The notes under the pieces: generated by a model
The model's database searches: none
What the model was told of the DNA's origin: nothing
What the model saw: the letters and a program-made list of their open reading frames with translations, nothing else
Shown: positions 39,676 through 48,888 of the stretch, piece by piece
Position numbering within the stretch: position 1 is the stretch's first letter
Layout of the letters: each line of letters opens with the position of its first letter
Assembly (NCBI GenBank): GCA_902624425.1
Contig: CACNXK010000001.1
Location: 62,001 to 126,000 of the forward strand
Origin: an uncultured SAR86 cluster bacterium
GTDB lineage: Bacteria; Pseudomonadota; Gammaproteobacteria; Magnimaribacterales; D2472
Direction of reading: 5' to 3'
DNA: 64,000 bases
Program-made: the position numbers and the translations under genes

Positions 39676-39855
39676 CATAAAACCGATTCACCGTCACATA
39701 TAATCCCCGAACCCTTTGTCCAGGTGGTGAATATCATGCTAAATCAGGCTTCTCTTAAAAAAAGGTAATGCACAACATTAACAGAGGAAAATCACCTTAT
39801 TAAAAATTATAGGTTCAAAAAATAACTTATATATAAACGAATGAACCAGTAAAGC
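39676..39855 (-). ncRNA. ssrS: 6S RNA (ends approximate)
   Basis: Between zapA and ygfA on same strand as in E. coli; minus-strand sequence GAAGCCTGATTT...ATTCACC...CAAAGGGTTCGGGGATTA resembles E. coli 6S GAAGCCTTAAAA...ATTCACC...CAAGGGTTCAAGGGTTA; nested helices fold by hand (CUGGUUCAUU/GGUGAAUCGG, AUAUAA/UUAUAU, GAACC/GGUUC, GGUGA/UCACC, CUCU/AGAG, UAAUG/CAUUA). Confidence 0.88.
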
Positions 39856-39887
39856 TTAAGTATAAATTATTTATTAATTTTCGAGAA

Positions 39888-40148
39888 CTATGTTTTTAAA
39901 GCTTTTTCAACTTTTTCTAGCAAGAGATCTAAGCCTTCAACATTTACAGACTTCCCAGAAGGGTTTAGGCATTTGTTTGCAAGATTTAGCCCAGCAAGAA
40001 TAAGGGCATTTTCTTTATCAGAAATCCCATTAAGCTCTTCATTAAGAAGTTCAGCTGCAGACATAAGAGCTTCCTTTTCATCAGCCGGACAAGCAAGAGT
40101 AATATCTCTGCCAAAAACTCTTAGTGAAACTCTTTCGATCTCAGACAT
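39888..40148 (-). CDS. zapA: Cell division protein ZapA
   Basis: 86 aa; VSLRVFGRDITLACPADEKEALMSAAELLNEEL. Confidence 0.9.
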   Translation of the reverse strand: MSEIERVSLRVFGRDITLACPADEKEALMSAAELLNEELNGISDKENALILAGLNLANKCLNPSGKSVNVEGLDLLLEKVEKALKT

Positions 40149-40353
40149 TATTTTCAGAACTAATTTTTTTCAATTCAAATTCTAAATCTTTAATTTTCTT
40201 TAGACTAAGGGTTTTATTTTTCTTCCAATCTCTCTCTCGTTTGATATATCCGTCGATAATACCCTTTTGCTCATCAAATTTTTTTAGAAGAACATCAATT
40301 TTTTTATTGAGTTCCTCTAAAACATTCTTATTTAGATCTTTGGCCATAAGCAA
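40141..40353 (-). CDS. Small coiled-coil protein upstream of zapA (TIGR02449-like)
   Basis: 70 aa, Lys/Glu-rich heptads, ATG overlaps zapA by 8 nt; conserved position in gammaproteobacteria. Confidence 0.65.
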   Translation of the reverse strand: MLMAKDLNKNVLEELNKKIDVLLKKFDEQKGIIDGYIKRERDWKKNKTLSLKKIKDLEFELKKISSENNV

Positions 40354-40409
40354 GATTAATTCTAGCTTATAAGATTGGGAACTTCCAAATAAGAGAGTAA
40401 AATAAAGAA

Positions 40410-41705
40410 ATGAAAATCTATGAAGATAGAAGATTAAATTTAACTGAAAATCTTAGCGGAGATTTTGCTGTGATTATTCCTGGATCAATTCTAGCAAATC
40501 GAAGCAATGATACATCCTATCCATTCCGACAGGACAGTAATTTTTACTATCTAAGTGGATTTAATGAACCAGATTCGACATTAATGATCATAAGTAAATC
40601 TGGCAAAACTAGTTCCATTGGGTTCGTGCCAAAAAAAGATAAATTAAAAGAGATATGGGATGGTTTTAGATATGGCCCTGAAGGGCTCAAATCAGATTTT
40701 GGTTTCAATGATGCTTTTAATAACGATGAAATAGAAGAACTATTACCAGATTTATTGGATGGTGTCAGCTGTGTATATTATCCGTTCGGAAAAGTTGACG
40801 GCTTTGACCAGAAAGTAATTAACTGGACAAAAAAAGCCAATAATAAAGATCGTCATTCCAAAAAGATGGAGATAGCAGATATTTCAAAAATTATAGGAAA
40901 CAAAAGGCTTATAAAAGATAAATCTGAGATCAAGATTTTAGAGAAAGCATGTAAAATTTCTGCAAATGCCCACTTAGCGGCAATGAAATTTGTGAAGCCT
41001 GGCATGAACGAAGCTGATATTGAAGCTTTTTATTTATATGAGTTTGGAAAAAATGGTGGAAGATTCCCTGCCTATAATCCAATTGTTGCCTCAGGCGAAA
41101 ATGCATGCATCCTGCACTATGTTGAAAATAATCAAAGTATTAAAGATGGTGACTTGTTGTTGGTTGATGCAGGATGTGAGTATGAAATGTACGCCTCTGA
41201 TATAACACGAACATTTCCTGCAAATGGTAAGTTCAGTGATGCACAGCTTGAAATTTATAATATTGTCCTTGAAGCACAAAAAGCATCAATTAGTGCAGTT
41301 ACAAAAGGTAATGGAGTAATGGATCCTCAAACAATATCTGAAAAAGTCATAACAGAAGGACTTATAGATCTTGGAATAATAAAAGGCAATCTTGATGAAG
41401 AGCATGAAAAAGGATCATTTAAAGATTTTTATATGCACAAAATTGGTCATTGGATGGGCATGGATGTTCATGATGTTGGAGATTATATGCATGATGGAGA
41501 ATTCATTAAATTTGATGAAGGCATGGTCACAACCATAGAACCAGGTATTTATATAAGTTCCTCATCTGATGTTGATGATAAATGGAAAGGCATAGGTATT
41601 CGAATAGAGGACGATATTTTAGTTACTGGAGATGGCAATAAGAACCTAACTAATGCAGTCCCAACCGATCCATCAGAAATTGAAGCTTTAATGCAAGAAT
41701 CTTAA
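40410..41705 (+). CDS. pepP: Xaa-Pro aminopeptidase
   Basis: 431 aa; HYVENNQSIKDGDLLLVDAGCEYEMYASDITRTFP, HKIGHWMGMDVHDVG, TIEPGIY. Confidence 0.94.
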   Translation: MKIYEDRRLNLTENLSGDFAVIIPGSILANRSNDTSYPFRQDSNFYYLSGFNEPDSTLMIISKSGKTSSIGFVPKKDKLKEIWDGFRYGPEGLKSDFGFNDAFNNDEIEELLPDLLDGVSCVYYPFGKVDGFDQKVINWTKKANNKDRHSKKMEIADISKIIGNKRLIKDKSEIKILEKACKISANAHLAAMKFVKPGMNEADIEAFYLYEFGKNGGRFPAYNPIVASGENACILHYVENNQSIKDGDLLLVDAGCEYEMYASDITRTFPANGKFSDAQLEIYNIVLEAQKASISAVTKGNGVMDPQTISEKVITEGLIDLGIIKGNLDEEHEKGSFKDFYMHKIGHWMGMDVHDVGDYMHDGEFIKFDEGMVTTIEPGIYISSSSDVDDKWKGIGIRIEDDILVTGDGNKNLTNAVPTDPSEIEALMQES

Positions 41706-42835
41706 TGCAGCACCCGGTTTTAATATCTGGTGCAGGAATTTTAGGCTGTTATATTTCACAAGCCTTAAGCCTTCATGGTATTCAATCAATTGTGCTTGAA
41801 AAAAATTCTGAACAGATAGCCGAATCTATAAGAACCATAACGTTAAATCCATTTTCAAAAAGTCTTTTAGACAATGTGGATATTAAAAATGATTATTCAA
41901 TTATTGATAAGATGGAGGTCACAGACTTTGATGGTACAGGAAAAATAGTTTTTGATAGCAGTGAGATAGATATAGACCATCTCGCATATGTCATTGATTT
42001 TGTAACTCTTTTGAAATCTGTTCGAAAAAAAGCTGAAAATAGTATCTTGTATCAAGAAGAAATTATTGAAATCAAAGACAAGAAAAGCCATCACGAAGCA
42101 ACATTATCAAGTGGAAAGATTATTAAAACTAATTTAATTATTTCTTCAGATGGCAAAAATTCTTCATTATCAAATAAGATTCCAAAATCAGATAAAGATT
42201 ACTCACAAACGGCATTGACCTTCTTGGCAAAAGCTGAGAATGATTTAGGTGAAAAAGCTTTTCAGATTTTCTCTGATTATGGGATTTGTGCTTTCATGCC
42301 ATCGACAAGAGAAAAAGAAAAGGTCGTTACAGTTGTTTGGTCAATTCCAAATGACTTAATAAAGGATGGCTATGATGAATTTATTGACAATAATCTTGAA
42401 AAAATTTCCAAAAAAATAAAAAACAATTTCCATATTAAATCAGAGATTCAAAGCTTCAAACTAGCCTCTCACAATAAATCTAGATATGTAGAATTTCCTA
42501 TTGTTCTAGTTGGTGATTCTGCTCATTCAATTCATCCGCTTGCAGGACAAGGTGTAAATCTTGGCTTTGAAGACGCAAACTCATTAGTAAAAAAGATCAC
42601 AAATACTATTAATCAATCTGATTCTATAAAGTTAAAAGAGGATTTAGAAAATTACTCTAACGAGAGGAGATTTCAGAATGAGTTAATGTTAAAAACCATG
42701 GACGGCTTTGTTGCACTGTTTGAACAGAAGAATCCATATGTTAGATTTTTACGGAATTTTGGTTTAAATACTTTTGATCACTCTAAATTCCTAAAATCTT
42801 TTTTTGTAAAAGTTGCATCTGGACCAATAAGATAG
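41705..42835 (+). CDS. ubiH: UbiH/COQ6-family FAD-dependent hydroxylase
   Basis: 376 aa; SGAGILGCYISQALSLHGIQSIVLEK, LVGDSAHSIHPLAGQGVNLGFED; pepP-ubiH synteny. Confidence 0.85.
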   Translation: MQHPVLISGAGILGCYISQALSLHGIQSIVLEKNSEQIAESIRTITLNPFSKSLLDNVDIKNDYSIIDKMEVTDFDGTGKIVFDSSEIDIDHLAYVIDFVTLLKSVRKKAENSILYQEEIIEIKDKKSHHEATLSSGKIIKTNLIISSDGKNSSLSNKIPKSDKDYSQTALTFLAKAENDLGEKAFQIFSDYGICAFMPSTREKEKVVTVVWSIPNDLIKDGYDEFIDNNLEKISKKIKNNFHIKSEIQSFKLASHNKSRYVEFPIVLVGDSAHSIHPLAGQGVNLGFEDANSLVKKITNTINQSDSIKLKEDLENYSNERRFQNELMLKTMDGFVALFEQKNPYVRFLRNFGLNTFDHSKFLKSFFVKVASGPIR

Positions 42836-42851
42836 AAAATCTTTCTGTTTT

Positions 42852-42870
42852 AATGATAATGATTATCATT
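42852..42870. promoter_or_regulatory. Fur box: AATGATAATGATTATCATT
   Basis: Perfect 9-1-9 palindrome close to the Fur consensus, 12 nt before the start codon of an iron-binding lipoprotein. Confidence 0.85.
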
Positions 42871-42882
42871 TAGAATACCTTT

Positions 42883-43881
42883 GTGAAAAATTATACTTAT
42901 GCTTTAATTCTCTTTCTGTCCTCATGCACCTTTGAACAAGTGAATGATGATGATGTGGTCATCTATACTTCAAGGCAGCCGCAGCTTATAGAAAATCTTT
43001 TAAGTGTTTTCACTGAAGAAACAGGAATAAATGTCACAGTTCTATCTGGAGATGCTCAACAATTGATGGAAAGAATAGCAGTTGAGGGTAAAGATACTGA
43101 TGCTGATATTTTTATGACTGTAGATGCTGGTGTTTTATGGCAAGCAGGAGATAAAGGAATATTTGATTCTGTTGAGTCAGAAGTTCTATCTGAAAGAATA
43201 CCAGAACATTTAAGAGACACTGATAATCAGTGGTTTGGATTTTCTAAAAGAGCAAGAACTATAGTCTATTCAAAGGCAGATATTGATCCAAAAGACTTAA
43301 GTACATATGAAGCGCTTGCATTAAAAGACTTTGAAAATAAACTCTGCTTAAGAACGTCTAAGAAGGTTTATAATAGATCTCTAATTGCAAGCATGATTGA
43401 GGCCAATGGCGCAGAAAGAACTGAAAGAGTTGTAAAAGGTTGGGTTAAAAACTTAGCAGAACCTGTTTTTTCAAGCGATACCAATGTGCTGAAAGCAGTT
43501 GAAGCAGGAAATTGTAAACTTACAGTTGTAAATACTTATTATCTTGCAAGGCTTATTGAGAGCAACTCAGTTGAAAACCTTGGTATTTTTTGGGCTAATC
43601 AAGAAGATAGAGGAGTGCATGTAAATATTTCAGGAGCTGGTCTTGTGAAATGGTCAAAAAATAAAGATTCTTCTATTCAACTATTGGAATGGTTATCATC
43701 AGATATTGCTCAAGATATGTATGCTAGAGCAAACAAGGAATACCCTACAGTTGATGGAATCGCTCTTCATCCAGTAATAGAAGCTTGGGGTGATTTTAAA
43801 GAAGACCTAATTCAGGTTGATAAACTTGGGTCAATGCAAAGTGATGCAGTCTTTATTGCACAAAAAGCAGGATATAATTAA
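42883..43881 (+). CDS. Fe(3+) ABC transporter substrate-binding lipoprotein (FbpA/FutA-like; GTG start)
   Basis: 332 aa; lipobox FLSSC; VVIYTSRQPQLIENLL...DADIFMTVDAGVLWQA; Fur box upstream. Confidence 0.9.
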   Translation: MKNYTYALILFLSSCTFEQVNDDDVVIYTSRQPQLIENLLSVFTEETGINVTVLSGDAQQLMERIAVEGKDTDADIFMTVDAGVLWQAGDKGIFDSVESEVLSERIPEHLRDTDNQWFGFSKRARTIVYSKADIDPKDLSTYEALALKDFENKLCLRTSKKVYNRSLIASMIEANGAERTERVVKGWVKNLAEPVFSSDTNVLKAVEAGNCKLTVVNTYYLARLIESNSVENLGIFWANQEDRGVHVNISGAGLVKWSKNKDSSIQLLEWLSSDIAQDMYARANKEYPTVDGIALHPVIEAWGDFKEDLIQVDKLGSMQSDAVFIAQKAGYN

Positions 43882-43882
43882 C

Positions 43883-44119
43883 TTAGACTTTAATACCGCG
43901 AGATCTAATATCTTTTAAGACTTCTTCGATACCTTTTTTATCTATAACTCTCATACCCTTTGCAGAGACTTTAAGGGTAACAAAACGATTTTCTGATTCA
44001 ACCCAAAATTTGTGTGTATGAAGGTTTGGAAAAAACTTTCTTTTCACTCTATTTTTTGCATGAGAAACATGGTTTCCAGCTTGTGGAGACTTCCCAGTTA
44101 CTTGACACACCTTGCTCAT
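43883..44119 (-). CDS. rpmB: 50S ribosomal protein L28
   Basis: 78 aa; [34 protein letters not shown]. Confidence 0.97.
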   Translation of the reverse strand: MSKVCQVTGKSPQAGNHVSHAKNRVKRKFFPNLHTHKFWVESENRFVTLKVSAKGMRVIDKKGIEEVLKDIRSRGIKV

Positions 44120-44364
44120 GACTTTTTACCAAACCTCTTTTCAAATTTTTGGACTCGACCGCCTGTATCAAGAATTTTTTGCTTACCTGTATAAAAAGGA
44201 TGAGATGCTGAAGATACATCGAGTGGATAATAAGGATATGTTTTACCATCTTCCCATTCTTTTGTTTGGTCAGTTTTAAGGGTAGAGCTAATTAAAAAGT
44301 ATTCATCCACACTTATGTCATGGAAAAGTACTTCACGATATTCTGGATGTATGCCTTTCTTCAT
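44116..44364 (-). CDS. rpmE2: 50S ribosomal protein L31 type B
   Basis: 82 aa; [16 protein letters not shown]...[26 protein letters not shown]; no Zn cysteines. Confidence 0.96.
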   Translation of the reverse strand: MKKGIHPEYREVLFHDISVDEYFLISSTLKTDQTKEWEDGKTYPYYPLDVSSASHPFYTGKQKILDTGGRVQKFEKRFGKKS

Positions 44365-44423
44365 AATAAAATCTTAATTTAGGCTGAGAACTATACCAAA
44401 TAAGGAAATCTTTACAATAAATT

Positions 44424-46391
44424 ATGGAAAAATTTTATTACTCAGTTTCAATTCCGGTTCCTCTAAGGAAAGATTTTACATACTTTAGCTACAAAAATAT
44501 AAAAACTGGCTCAAGAGTAAAAGTTACATTCAATAGAAGAAAGCTCATAGGATTTATTTATAAAAAAACAACTGAACCAGATTTTAAAATTGCTGAAATT
44601 GAAGAAATATTAGATGAAATTCCAGTGTTTGATAACATTTCTCTTAAAACTTTAAATTGGGTCTCAGACTTTTATATTCACTCTAGAGGTGAAGTTTTTT
44701 CAAATTTCATACCACCAAAGTTAAGAAAAGATTTTTATCTTGAGGCGCCATCTAAGAAATTTGTTGAATATAAGATAAATAACAAGGATAAATGTTTTGA
44801 TCTAACATCTCATCAAAGTAAAGCATTTAAATTTCTTAAGGAATTGAAAGGCTTTGACCCTTGCTTATTTCACGGAGTTACAAGCTCAGGAAAAACTGAA
44901 GTTTATATGAGGCTAGTTGAGGAAGTTCTTACAAGAGGAGAGGCATGTTTAATATTGATACCTGAGATAAGCTTGACCCCTCAACTAGAGCAAAGATTTA
45001 AAAGAAGATTTGGAGATAATATTGATACATATCACTCTAGAAAAACCGCAAAAGAAAGACTTGAAACATGGAAAAAAGCTCAGTCTGGAGAGCTCAGAGT
45101 TCTAATAGGAACGCGTTCTTCGCTTTTTGTCCCGCTTCAAAAGCTTACATTAATAATTATTGATGAGGAACATGACTCATCTTTCAAGCAACAAGACGGC
45201 GTTAAGTTTTCAGCAAGAGATGTTGCTATTAAAATGGCTCAGGACCGAAAGATACCGATTATAGTTGCATCAGCTACTCCTTCTTTGAAAATGCTCCATT
45301 TAGCTAATAAAGGAAAATATAAATTTGTTTCAATCCCAAAAAGAGTTAATGACATGGATCCCCCAAAGTTTTCAATCTTAAACTCACATTTTTTAGATAG
45401 AAGTTCAGGAATAGACAGCAACCTGATTCCTCTTATCCATAAAACAATATCTAAAAATAAGAAAGTACTAATATTCATAAACCGAAGAGGATATTCGCCA
45501 GTATTTAAATGTGAAGACTGTAATTGGAATGCTTTATGTAATTCATGTAATTCACGCCTTGTCCATCATAAAGCCATAGGCAGGCTAAAATGTCATAGAT
45601 GTGATACCTCTTTTGGAGTTCCAAGCAGATGTCCTGAGTGCGAGAGTAATAAACTCCATTCTCATGGGGTAGGTACTCAAAAAATAGAATCTTTCTTGGG
45701 CGAGGAGTTTCCTAATGTACCAATGGTAAGACTTGATCTTGATTCAACAAGAAAAAAAGGATCTCTAGAAAAATTATTATCAGAAATTAATGAAAACAAA
45801 AAAGCACTACTAATAGGAACTCAAATGATTGCGAAAGGACATGATTTCTCTGATGTAGAGCTGGGAATTGTAATTGATGCAGACTTAGGGCTCATAAGTC
45901 ATGAATTAAATGCAGTTGAAAAACTCTCACAGCTTTTAATACAAGTCACCGGAAGGGTAGGCCGCTCAGGAAAATCTAAAATAATTGTTCAGTCCGATCT
46001 TTTGGATAATGAATATCTTAATATTTTGAGTAACGGCGACTATCTGAGTTTTTCAAAGTTTTTATTAGAAGAATATGAAGCAGCAAATCTTCCACCGTAT
46101 TCATCTGTGGCAATTTTAAGAGCCTCATCACCCAGCATAAATAAAAATATTAATTTTCTTAAAAAAGCTCGGGAGTATCTAGAAAAAGAAACTAATTGTG
46201 AATGCGTTGGCCCGCTACCAGATATCGTATCTAAAATAAGAGGAAACTTTAGACATTCACTTTTACTGAAAACTAAAACAATCCCTACACTTCATAAGAA
46301 TACTAAGAGCTTAGTCGAAGGATATATAGAAAAACAAAAAAGACTAAATGTTAGATGGTCAGTGGACATGAATCCTATTGATTATCAGTAG
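44424..46391 (+). CDS. priA: Primosomal protein N' (PriA helicase)
   Basis: 655 aa; HGVTSSGKTEVYMRL, IIDEEHDSSFKQ, Zn cysteines CEDCNWNALCNSC, RVGRSGKS. Confidence 0.96.
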   Translation: MEKFYYSVSIPVPLRKDFTYFSYKNIKTGSRVKVTFNRRKLIGFIYKKTTEPDFKIAEIEEILDEIPVFDNISLKTLNWVSDFYIHSRGEVFSNFIPPKLRKDFYLEAPSKKFVEYKINNKDKCFDLTSHQSKAFKFLKELKGFDPCLFHGVTSSGKTEVYMRLVEEVLTRGEACLILIPEISLTPQLEQRFKRRFGDNIDTYHSRKTAKERLETWKKAQSGELRVLIGTRSSLFVPLQKLTLIIIDEEHDSSFKQQDGVKFSARDVAIKMAQDRKIPIIVASATPSLKMLHLANKGKYKFVSIPKRVNDMDPPKFSILNSHFLDRSSGIDSNLIPLIHKTISKNKKVLIFINRRGYSPVFKCEDCNWNALCNSCNSRLVHHKAIGRLKCHRCDTSFGVPSRCPECESNKLHSHGVGTQKIESFLGEEFPNVPMVRLDLDSTRKKGSLEKLLSEINENKKALLIGTQMIAKGHDFSDVELGIVIDADLGLISHELNAVEKLSQLLIQVTGRVGRSGKSKIIVQSDLLDNEYLNILSNGDYLSFSKFLLEEYEAANLPPYSSVAILRASSPSINKNINFLKKAREYLEKETNCECVGPLPDIVSKIRGNFRHSLLLKTKTIPTLHKNTKSLVEGYIEKQKRLNVRWSVDMNPIDYQ

Positions 46392-46392
46392 T

Positions 46393-47637
46393 TTAAATCT
46401 TTATTTTTATTTTTTGACCTGGAAAGATAGCTTCATCTCTGATTAGGTTAGTATTAATTATGTCCATAACCGGGACACCAAATCGAATGGCAATTTCAGA
46501 TAGAACATCTCCTTTTTGGATCGTATAAGTCAGATATCCCTCAGAATCATAAATGAAGAAATCATCTTCAAGGTTCTCTTTAAAGTAGTTGTTAACACCC
46601 AAAAAAATAGATCTAGCAATCATTCTTCTTCCTGGCTTACCTTTAAGCCTTTTTGCATCCTCTGAATTAGATATAAAGCCTGATTCAATTAAAACAGATG
46701 GAGTATCTACAGACTTAAGAACTCTAAAGTCAGCATACTCAACTCTCTTTTTGTGAAGATGGGTATATGGATCTCGTTTAAGTTGATCTAATATTTTTTC
46801 ACCAAGCTGAAGACTTTTATTTTTTTTAGCTTCATAGAGGTCAGGATATTTCGATCTTGCCAAATCTTCATCAAAATCAAATTTATCAACTTTTATTGAG
46901 CTTACCCTTTTTGACGAAAGGTTACGTGCTGAATTACTAGATGCTTCTTCAGACCAAATATATATTGCAGCACCTTTTACAGAAGGAAGACTAAAGGCAT
47001 CTGCATGAATTGAGATAAAAACATCTCCGCTATTCTGCCTAATGCTTTGGTATCTTTGATCTAAGTAAACAAACGAATCATCATCTCTTACCAAAAAAGG
47101 CTTGTATCCATCAGTATTTTTAAGTGTTCGAAACAACTCATTAGCAATTAATAAAGTTATATCTTTCTCTATAACATTGTGCGATTTAGCAATTGCTCCT
47201 GGATCTCTTCCTCCATGACCAGCATCAATTACTACTATTGCTTCCCTAGTCATTTTTTTTATCTTTTTATTATGTTCAAGTGACAATGAAACCTTAATAC
47301 CATTTTCTGTTTTTATCTGTTGTGGCTTTTGCCATAAGACGGGCTCATAAAAAGATATTTCTATTTTTGTACCATTTTCAGATGAAGTACTTTTGATATT
47401 TTTTAACGGATAATTTTGCTTTAGATCAAAATCTTCCTCCAATGAAGATTCCTTGAACTCGAGTGAAATACTGAAGGGTGAATTTGATGACTGAGAGACT
47501 ATTAAAGCAGTTTTTTCTAAAGAAAATTCTAAATTATAGACCTCATTTTGTTTATTGACTCCTTCAAAAATTAATTGGTTTGGAAAAATCATCTGATGGA
47601 GCGATAAAATAAAAACTACTATTAGGTTCTTTTTCAT
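46393..47637 (-). CDS. N-acetylmuramoyl-L-alanine amidase with AMIN and LysM domains
   Basis: 414 aa; VVIDAGHGGRDPGAI, VLIESGFISN, YTIQKGDVLSEIAIRFGV. Confidence 0.93.
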   Translation of the reverse strand: MKKNLIVVFILSLHQMIFPNQLIFEGVNKQNEVYNLEFSLEKTALIVSQSSNSPFSISLEFKESSLEEDFDLKQNYPLKNIKSTSSENGTKIEISFYEPVLWQKPQQIKTENGIKVSLSLEHNKKIKKMTREAIVVIDAGHGGRDPGAIAKSHNVIEKDITLLIANELFRTLKNTDGYKPFLVRDDDSFVYLDQRYQSIRQNSGDVFISIHADAFSLPSVKGAAIYIWSEEASSNSARNLSSKRVSSIKVDKFDFDEDLARSKYPDLYEAKKNKSLQLGEKILDQLKRDPYTHLHKKRVEYADFRVLKSVDTPSVLIESGFISNSEDAKRLKGKPGRRMIARSIFLGVNNYFKENLEDDFFIYDSEGYLTYTIQKGDVLSEIAIRFGVPVMDIINTNLIRDEAIFPGQKIKIKI

Positions 47638-48068
47638 TTTTTTATTAATTTATCCTCTAACAATGCTTCTCTGCCATCATCTTTATAATTCAAGCACACC
47701 TTTAAATCAAAGCTTCTTGTTTCGCCAAGGATTTCTGGCCACTCAATAATTATTACTTTAGTTTTCTCTGATTGTCTATCGAGATCTAAAATTTGAACAT
47801 CGTAGACATCATTAAGCCTATATAAATCAACATGTAAAAACAATATGTCTTCAGTTTCATACTCATCACATAATGTATAAGTTGGACTTTTTACAACTCC
47901 ATGCCAACCCAAAGCATTTAAGATAGATTTAGTAAGAAATGTTTTACCAGCTCCAAGCTCGCCAAATAAATGAATTTCAATAACATTATTATTAGAGCTT
48001 GATATTAGTTTTGAGATTTTTTTCCCTAGGTCATCCGTTGCATCTGAGTCTTTTAAAAAGATTTTCAC
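47634..48068 (-). CDS. tsaE: tRNA threonylcarbamoyladenosine biosynthesis protein TsaE
   Basis: 144 aa; HLFGELGAGKTFLTKSIL, SPTYTLCDEY, HVDLYRL. Confidence 0.94.
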   Translation of the reverse strand: MKIFLKDSDATDDLGKKISKLISSSNNNVIEIHLFGELGAGKTFLTKSILNALGWHGVVKSPTYTLCDEYETEDILFLHVDLYRLNDVYDVQILDLDRQSEKTKVIIIEWPEILGETRSFDLKVCLNYKDDGREALLEDKLIKK

Positions 48069-48886
48069 ATCATCTCCTGAGTAATAATCCTAATTAATTT
48101 TGTTGCAGTTAAGCCCCTTATCTTCTTATTTTGAGAAAATCTATCTCCGGCTGCACCGTGAATAGCAACAGAAAACTTTGCAGCATCTCTTCTTTCAAGA
48201 CCCTGTGCTAAGAAGGAGCCAACAAGACCAGCAAGAACATCTCCTGTTCCAGCGCTCGAAAGAGCAGGCCCTCCATCAGTACATTTAAATGCTTCACCAT
48301 CAAAAACTATAGTTTCATAACCTTTCAGGATAACCAGACAGTTGTATTGTCTGAAAAGCTCTTTTGCAGCTTCTAATCTATTCTTTTGGATATCTTTTAC
48401 TGAGCAGTCAAGTAACATAGCAGCTTCTCCAGGATGTGGTGTGATGATTGCATTTGTAGGACAGCCAAAGTCTTTCATAAAGAAAAGGGCACCAGCATCT
48501 ATAACAATATTTGCATCTATATTTTTTTGAGCACTACTAATAAAAAGCTCACATAATTGTTCAGACCATATAGAATTTCTAAATCCAGGACCAACTAAAA
48601 GATTCTTTTTATCCTTTAAAAATCTTTCTGCATCTTGACGGCCATCAACACCCAATGCTATTACCTCGGGGTTTCGAGATAAAGAAGAATTAATATATTC
48701 TTTTTTAGTTAATAAAGTAACAAGACCACAACCTGACATAATAGCGGCTTCTGATGAGATTATTCCAGCACCGCCATAACCAGTATCACCACTGGCTATT
48801 AGAAGATGCCCAAAATCACCTTTGTGAGTATCTAAAGTATCTTGATTCAAGGAGACATCTAAGCTGTCAAAGCAGAAATCTTCCAT
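48065..48886 (-). CDS. nnrD: ADP-dependent NAD(P)H-hydrate dehydratase (stand-alone NnrD domain)
   Basis: 273 aa; HKGDFGHLLIASGDTGYGGA, ITPHPGEAAMLL, GTGDVLAGLVGSFLAQG. Confidence 0.92.
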   Translation of the reverse strand: MEDFCFDSLDVSLNQDTLDTHKGDFGHLLIASGDTGYGGAGIISSEAAIMSGCGLVTLLTKKEYINSSLSRNPEVIALGVDGRQDAERFLKDKKNLLVGPGFRNSIWSEQLCELFISSAQKNIDANIVIDAGALFFMKDFGCPTNAIITPHPGEAAMLLDCSVKDIQKNRLEAAKELFRQYNCLVILKGYETIVFDGEAFKCTDGGPALSSAGTGDVLAGLVGSFLAQGLERRDAAKFSVAIHGAAGDRFSQNKKIRGLTATKLIRIITQEMM

Positions 48887-48888
48887 AA

